Source: Saccharothrix sp. NRRL B-16348 (GTDB taxonomy: Bacteria; Actinomycetota; Actinomycetes; Mycobacteriales; Pseudonocardiaceae). Taken from it: a DNA stretch of 64,000 nucleotides. The stretch is from assembly GCF_001280085.1 (NCBI RefSeq), contig NZ_LGED01000229.1, positions 26,301 through 90,300 on the forward strand, read 5' to 3'. Below, piece after piece: positions 59,126-64,000 of the stretch. Position numbers and translations under genes: made by a program. Under the pieces are notes generated by a model that saw only the letters and a list, made by a program, of their open reading frames with translations, was not told the origin of the DNA and did no database searches. Every line of letters starts with the position of its first letter. Position 1 is the first letter of the stretch.

Positions 59126-61452
59126 GCGGGCTGGGACGGGTCGTGCGCTCAGGCGTCGCACGGCGCCGGGTGCAGACCGTGGTGATCGGGCTCGCCACCA
59201 CGATGGCCGTCACGTCGTCCGTGCTCGGCGGCTCGCTGCTGGTGGCGTCCTCCGCGCCGTTCGACGACGGGTTCGCCACGCAGCGCGGCGCGCACCTGTC
59301 CGCCCGGTTCGACGCGGGCAAGGTGACGGCGGATCAGCTCAAGGCACCCGTCTCGGGCGTCACCGCGTCGGCCGGGCCGTTCCCGGTCACGTCGGTCACG
59401 CCGAGCGACGACGGCCCCGGTGACGCGCCGCCGTTGACCGTGGTGGGCCGCGCCGAACCCGGCGGCGACCCGGTGGACGCGGTCACGGTGACCGAGGGGG
59501 AGTGGGCCGACGCGCCGGGCGAGCTCGTGGTGTCCGCCGACGGCCCGTACGCGCACTCGCCGACCGGCTCCGGCGTCGGCCGCCGCCTCACCCTCGCCGA
59601 CGGCTCCACGGTGACCGTGGTCGGCGTGGCCCGTTCGGTCAGCCGCACCGCCGACGGCTGGGTGCCACCGTCCTGGATCAGCGCGCCCGAGGGCTACCAG
59701 GTGCTGTACCGGTTCGCGTCCGCCGCCACCACCGAACAGGTCGACGCGGCCCGTGCGGCGGTGACGGCGGCGGTGCCCGAGGGCGCGCTGAGCGGGTCGC
59801 AGTCGTGGCTCGTGCTGAAGCAGGTCGCCGACCGCAGCATCGCCGTGTTCGTGCCGTTCCTGGTCGCGTTCGGCCTGTTGGGGCTGTTCATGTCCCTGCT
59901 CGTGGTCGGCAACGTGGTCGCGGGCGCGGTCGGCGCGGGCACCCGGCGGATCGGCATCCTCAAAGCGCTCGGCTTCACCCCGGCGCAGGTCGTGTGGGCG
60001 TACATGGCGCAGGCCCTCATCCCGGCGGCGGTCGGCACCGCGATCGGCGTCGTGGCGGGCAACCTGCTCGCGATCCCCGTGCTGGCCGAGACCGAGGACG
60101 TCTACGGCGCGGTGACGTTGACCGTGGCGCCGTGGGTGAACGTCGTGGTGATCGCCGGCGCGCTCGCGCTCGTGTCGGTGACGGCGTGGGTGAGCGCGTT
60201 GCGGGCCGGGCGGTTGCGCACGGTGGACGCGATCGCCGTCGGCCGCACCCCGCGCCCCGGCCGGGGACGTTGGGCGGCCAGGCTGACCGCGCGCCTCGCC
60301 GTGCCGCGACCGGTCGGCCTCGGCCTGGCCCGCCCGTTCGCGCGACCCGCCCGTGCGGCGGCGATGGTCGCGGCGGTGCTGTTCGGCGCCACCGCGGTCA
60401 CGTTCGCGGTCGGGTTGGCGTCGTCGCTCAACCAGTTGCAGATCGCCCGGAACCACAACTCGGCCGACGTGAAGATCGAGGGGTTCGGCCGGGGTGGTCC
60501 CGGTCCTGGTCCCGGTGTCCGCCCGGCCGAGCGGGACGTCGACCCGGTCGCCGTCTCGGCCGCCATCAGCGCCCAAGCCGGGACGCGCGCGCACTACCGC
60601 ACCAGCGAGACGGAGGTGACCGTCAGCGGGGTCGCCGGCACGACCGCGGTCGTCTCGTTCACCGGTGACGCCACCTGGGACGGCTACCAGCTGGTGTCGG
60701 GACGGTGGTTCGCGCAGCCGGGCGAAGCCGTCGCGCCGACGACGTTCCTGGTCGCCACCGGGACCGCGGTCGGCGACACCGTGACGTTGGACGACGGCGA
60801 CAAGTCGGTCACCGTGCGGATCGTCGGCGACGTCTTCGAGATGAGCAACGACGGCATGGTGGTGCTGACGGACGCGGCCACGTTCACGTCCGGGTCGGAT
60901 CGCTCGAGCCACCACATCGCGGTGCGGCCGGGCACCGACGTCACCTCGTACATCGACGGCTTGAACTCCGCGCTGAAGCCGCTGGGCGCCACCGCGCGGC
61001 CCGGTCGGGACGACCAGGCCAGCGACACCATCATCCTGATCAACAGCCTGACCGCGACGCTCACGCTGATGCTCGTCGCGGTGGCCGCCATGGGCGTGCT
61101 GAACGCCCTCGTGCTCGACACCCGGGAACGGATCCGCGACCTGGGTGTCCACAAAGCACTCGGGATGACGCCCCGGCAGACCATCGCGATGGTGCTCGCC
61201 TCGGTGGTCGTGATCGGGGTGGTCGGTGGTGCGGTCGGCGTGCCCGCCGGGGTCGCGTTGCACGAGGCCGTGCTGCCGGCGATGGGGGAGAGCGCCGGGA
61301 TCAGCCTGCCCCCGTCGGTCTTCGCCGTGCACGATCCGCTGTCGCTGCTCCTGCTGGGCGTCGGCGGGTTGCTGATCGCGGTCGTGGGCGCGTTGCTGCC
61401 GGCCGGTTGGGCGGCGAAGACGTCTACGGCGACGGCGTTGCGGGCGGAGTAG
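59122..61452 (+). CDS. FtsX/MacB-like ABC permease
   Basis: 776 residues with FtsX-type membrane helices around large extracytoplasmic domains: SIAVFVPFLVAFGLLGLFMSLLVVGN, a second set at VVVIAGALALVSVTAWV, and a C-terminal FtsX domain with LNALVLDTRERIRDLGVHKALGMTPRQTIAMVLAS. A duplicated architecture (two FtsX cores, N and C) as in large actinobacterial exporters of lipids or peptides. Its 3' end overlaps the convergent MFS gene by 29 bp. Confidence 0.9.
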   Translation: MSGLGRVVRSGVARRRVQTVVIGLATTMAVTSSVLGGSLLVASSAPFDDGFATQRGAHLSARFDAGKVTADQLKAPVSGVTASAGPFPVTSVTPSDDGPGDAPPLTVVGRAEPGGDPVDAVTVTEGEWADAPGELVVSADGPYAHSPTGSGVGRRLTLADGSTVTVVGVARSVSRTADGWVPPSWISAPEGYQVLYRFASAATTEQVDAARAAVTAAVPEGALSGSQSWLVLKQVADRSIAVFVPFLVAFGLLGLFMSLLVVGNVVAGAVGAGTRRIGILKALGFTPAQVVWAYMAQALIPAAVGTAIGVVAGNLLAIPVLAETEDVYGAVTLTVAPWVNVVVIAGALALVSVTAWVSALRAGRLRTVDAIAVGRTPRPGRGRWAARLTARLAVPRPVGLGLARPFARPARAAAMVAAVLFGATAVTFAVGLASSLNQLQIARNHNSADVKIEGFGRGGPGPGPGVRPAERDVDPVAVSAAISAQAGTRAHYRTSETEVTVSGVAGTTAVVSFTGDATWDGYQLVSGRWFAQPGEAVAPTTFLVATGTAVGDTVTLDDGDKSVTVRIVGDVFEMSNDGMVVLTDAATFTSGSDRSSHHIAVRPGTDVTSYIDGLNSALKPLGATARPGRDDQASDTIILINSLTATLTLMLVAVAAMGVLNALVLDTRERIRDLGVHKALGMTPRQTIAMVLASVVVIGVVGGAVGVPAGVALHEAVLPAMGESAGISLPPSVFAVHDPLSLLLLGVGGLLIAVVGALLPAGWAAKTSTATALRAE

Positions 61453-62650
61453 GGCTCGCCGGCGTTGTGGGGCTCGCGGTGGGGAGGGGGCGGAGGACGG
61501 GGACCAGGGCGAGTGCCGGGATGAGCAGCAGCGGCACGACCAGCAGGGCGCGCAGGATGCCCACCTGGTCCCCGAGGAGGCCGACCACCGGCGGCCCGGC
61601 CAGGAACGCGGTGTACCCGATGACGGCGACCACGCTGACCCGTGCCGCCGCCCGGCCCGGCTCGTCGGCCGCGGCGCTCATGCCGACCGGGAAGCCGAGC
61701 GACGTGCCGAGACCCCACAACGCCACCCCGGCCACCGCCACCGCCGGCTCACCGCCCAGCACCGCCAACGCCACCCCCGCGATCGCCAGCAGCATCGTGG
61801 CGACCAGCACCGGCGCCCGTCCCCAGCGGTCGAGCGCCACCGTGCCCACCACCCGGCCGAACGTCATCGTGGTCACGAACACCCCGAACACCACCGCACC
61901 CGCCGCCGGCCCGAACGCGTACCCGTCCACGAACGCCACCGCGACCCAGTCGTTCGCGGTGCCCTCGGTGAACGCCAGGACCAGCACCAGCAACCCGATC
62001 AGCACCGTGCGCGGCTCCCGCCAGGCCGTCAGCACACCGCTCTTCCCTCCGACCGCGTTGTCGGTGGCGTACCGGAACGACCGTGCGGCGACGAGCGTGC
62101 CGACCAACGTGACGCCCGCGACGCCCACCAGGTGCGCCGTCACCGGCAGCCGCACCCACGCCGCCACCGCGGCCAACCCGGCGGCCACCACCGTGCCCGA
62201 ACTCCAGACCGCGTGGAACCGCGGCATGACCGTGCGCCCGACCATCCGCTCGACCGCCGCCGCTTCGACGTTCATCGCCACGTTGCACGTGCCCGACCCG
62301 TACCCGAGCAGGAACAACCCGACCCCCGCCGCCACCGCCGACGGCCACACCCCGATGGCCGCACCCGCCACCACCAGTCCGGCGGACACCCCGACCGTCG
62401 ACACGCAGACCGTTCGCCGGGCTCCGAGCCGGTGGGTCACCTCGCCCGCCGTGAGCATCGCCAACGTCGCGCCCGCCGACATGGCGAGCAGCAACAAGCC
62501 GAGAGCTCCCGCGCCGAGGCCGAGGGCGTCGCGTGCGGCGGGGACGCGGGCGAACCAGGACGCCACCGCGACCCCGTTGAGCCCGAACGTCACCGCGACC
62601 CCGACAGCGGCCCCCCTGACACTGCCCGACGTCACCTCAACGGTCGACAT
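61424..62650 (-). CDS. MFS transporter
   Basis: 408 residues, about 12 membrane helices, ATG 62650. Motifs: VAVASWFARVPAARDALGLGAGALGLLLLAMSAGA near the N-terminus and FLLGYGSGTCNVAMNVEAAAVER in the middle. It resembles the YbjJ-like group of the superfamily. The C-terminal tail is Pro/Thr-rich. Substrate unknown. Confidence 0.88.
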   Translation of the reverse strand: MSTVEVTSGSVRGAAVGVAVTFGLNGVAVASWFARVPAARDALGLGAGALGLLLLAMSAGATLAMLTAGEVTHRLGARRTVCVSTVGVSAGLVVAGAAIGVWPSAVAAGVGLFLLGYGSGTCNVAMNVEAAAVERMVGRTVMPRFHAVWSSGTVVAAGLAAVAAWVRLPVTAHLVGVAGVTLVGTLVAARSFRYATDNAVGGKSGVLTAWREPRTVLIGLLVLVLAFTEGTANDWVAVAFVDGYAFGPAAGAVVFGVFVTTMTFGRVVGTVALDRWGRAPVLVATMLLAIAGVALAVLGGEPAVAVAGVALWGLGTSLGFPVGMSAAADEPGRAAARVSVVAVIGYTAFLAGPPVVGLLGDQVGILRALLVVPLLLIPALALVPVLRPLPTASPTTPASPTPPATPSP

Positions 62651-62861
62651 GCGAACTCCCTTCCCACCGATCCGACCCCGTGCCCACTTGCCACTTGCTA
62701 CTCACACCCGGCCACCCACACCGACACTCCCGCCGGTGCCCGCCCGCGCCTCGACTTTCTTGACCTGACCCGCGCGAGCCGCGCGGAACCATGTGGACCG
62801 CACGGACGATGTGGACCGCCCGGAACCCGCCTGCACCGAGTGGACTTTCGTGACCTCACAC

Positions 62862-62877
62862 GTGGAAGCGCTTCCAC
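62862..62877. promoter_or_regulatory. LacI-type operator
   Basis: Perfect 16-bp palindrome GTGGAAGCGCTTCCAC, 30 bp before the LacI start. The GAAGCGCTTC core is characteristic of LacI/GalR sites, so autoregulation is likely. Upstream, GACTTTC(T/G)TGACCT occurs twice (62753 and 62843). Confidence 0.75.
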
Positions 62878-62907
62878 CACAAGGCCCCGGCCGGCACACT
62901 TGCCGCC

Positions 62908-63903
62908 GTGGTCGAGGTCGCGAGGAACCGGGAGCCGACCTTGGCGGACGTGGCCCGCCGAGCCGGCGTGTCGGTGGCAACGGCGTCCCGCGCCCTGAGC
63001 GTCCGCGGCCCAGCCTCAGCGTCCGCCCGCCACCGAGTCGCCACCGCCGCCCGCGAACTGGGCTACGTCCCCAACCCCGTCGCTCGCGCCCTGGCAACCC
63101 GCACCGGCACCCGCCTCGCAGTAGCCGTCGCCGGCCAAACCGCCCACGTGCTGAACGACCCCTACGCCGCCCGCGTGCTAGCCGCCACCGCCACCGCCGC
63201 CGCGGCCACCCGCGACGTCGGCGTGTCCCTCCACTGGCTCCCCCTGCACGACCCGGCCGAACTGGGCAGGCTGACCGAGAACCGCGACATCGCCGGCGTG
63301 ATCGTCGTCAACCCCACCACCCCGGCCCTGGCCACCGTCCCCCGATCCGCCCGCGACCGGGTCGCCTCGATCGGCATCGGAACCCGCGACGTGCCGTCCT
63401 TCGACGTGGACAACGCCACCGCCACCACGACGATGATCGAACACCTCCTCGCCACAGGCCGCCGCCGGATCGCCATGATCACCGGCCCCGAGTGGCTCCC
63501 CTGCACCCAACGCGCCCTGACCGCCTATCACCGCACGCTCGCCGAGTCCGGCACCCCACCACGCCTGGCCCCGGGCAACTTCACCGCCGCCCACGGCGAA
63601 TCCGCCGCCACCACCATCATGACCCGCTGGCCGGACACGGACGCGATCTTCGCGCTGGGCGACCTGTCCGCCCTGGGCGCGCTGGCGGCCCTGCGCGGCA
63701 TGGGCGTGGACGTCCCGGGCGACGTCGCGCTCGCAGGCTTCGACGACATCGCCTACGCCGCCCTGAGCCACCCCAGCCTGACCACAACCACCAACCCGGT
63801 CGAAGCCATCGCCGCCGGAGCCACCACAGCACTCCTCGACCACCACACCTCAACCCCGCAAACCTTCTACCCCTCCACCCTGATCCTCCGCGACAGCACC
63901 TGA
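62908..63903 (+). CDS. LacI-family transcriptional regulator
   Basis: 331 residues from GTG 62908. Helix-turn-helix LADVARRAGVSVATASRALS, hinge NPVARALATRTG, then a periplasmic-binding-like effector domain (VAGQTAHVLNDPYAARV, DIAGVIVVNP, DAIFALGDLSALGAL, DVALAGFDDIAYAALSHP). Its sugar effector is unknown. No metabolic gene follows before the window end. Confidence 0.9.
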   Translation: MVEVARNREPTLADVARRAGVSVATASRALSVRGPASASARHRVATAARELGYVPNPVARALATRTGTRLAVAVAGQTAHVLNDPYAARVLAATATAAAATRDVGVSLHWLPLHDPAELGRLTENRDIAGVIVVNPTTPALATVPRSARDRVASIGIGTRDVPSFDVDNATATTTMIEHLLATGRRRIAMITGPEWLPCTQRALTAYHRTLAESGTPPRLAPGNFTAAHGESAATTIMTRWPDTDAIFALGDLSALGALAALRGMGVDVPGDVALAGFDDIAYAALSHPSLTTTTNPVEAIAAGATTALLDHHTSTPQTFYPSTLILRDST

Positions 63904-64000
63904 CCACCAGCCCGACAGCGCCACCCGACCGCCTCGCCCGGCCATCGCCATCTCACGCGCTCCATCCCGCACCATCCACCGCACGCGACCCACCCCGGAC
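63904..64000. other. window end, no gene seen
   Basis: The last 97 bp after the LacI stop hold no start codon with a ribosome binding site and no clear hairpin. Confidence 0.5.

Overview
This window is chromosomal DNA from a high-GC actinomycete. The base composition (mostly G or C in third codon positions), frequent GTG starts, ATGA/GTGA gene overlaps, SARP-type regulators, a CmtR-like metal sensor, a GH127/GH43 arabinan locus and a DauR-like operon together suggest a filamentous member of the Pseudonocardiaceae (Saccharothrix/Lentzea/Actinosynnema type). That placement is an inference from gene content, not a measurement. No rRNA, tRNA, CRISPR array, transposase, phage gene or integrase was recognised.

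Layout. 1-5.0 kb: a two-component system running off the left edge, then a short SARP regulator, an EccE-like membrane protein, a LuxR-type regulator and a second response regulator. 5.0-10.7 kb: a lipoprotein, an operon of DauR-like regulator, D-serine dehydratase/D-threonine aldolase-like enzyme and ornithine-cyclodeaminase-like enzyme, an Orn/Lys/Arg decarboxylase-type enzyme and a Rho-N-like protein. 10.8-18.2 kb: CmtR-like sensor plus CDF transporter, a DivIVA-like coiled coil, a glycogen-debranching-type enzyme, and an overlapping histidine kinase/lipoprotein/hydrolase operon. 18.4-22.3 kb: a copper-response locus (CsoR, CopZ, secreted His-rich protein, CopA) in which CopA appears to lack one transmembrane helix.

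23.9-38.9 kb: a large arabinoglycan-utilisation locus. It has a divergent LacI regulator, two GH127-family enzymes, a GH43 enzyme, an MGH1-like glycosidase, an ABC sugar importer without its own ATPase, and a secreted metalloprotease-like protein with a discoidin module. The simplest reading is that the secreted enzymes trim L-arabinose-containing polymers or glycoproteins outside the cell, the importer takes up the sugars and the cytoplasmic GH127 finishes them.

39-64 kb: mixed chromosomal genes. These include a secreted M15-like protein, TlpA/CcdA, a Tet(M)/Otr(A)-type GTPase, GNAT and TetR proteins, a DoxX-like protein, STAS and Usp proteins, TerC, a cytokinin-dehydrogenase-like flavoenzyme with a dehalogenase-like hydrolase, a large SARP-ATPase regulator with 11-bp-spaced direct repeats upstream, a NarL-type two-component system beside a MacB-like ABC exporter, an MFS transporter and a LacI regulator.

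The most unusual non-coding signal is a family of 22-bp-period repeat arrays. They lie directly 3' of three stop codons (GNAT at 22.4 kb; TerC and the flavoenzyme at 49.5-49.7 kb), and all three run through the same order of unit variants. Where two arrays face each other they make a nested inverted repeat of about 185 bp.
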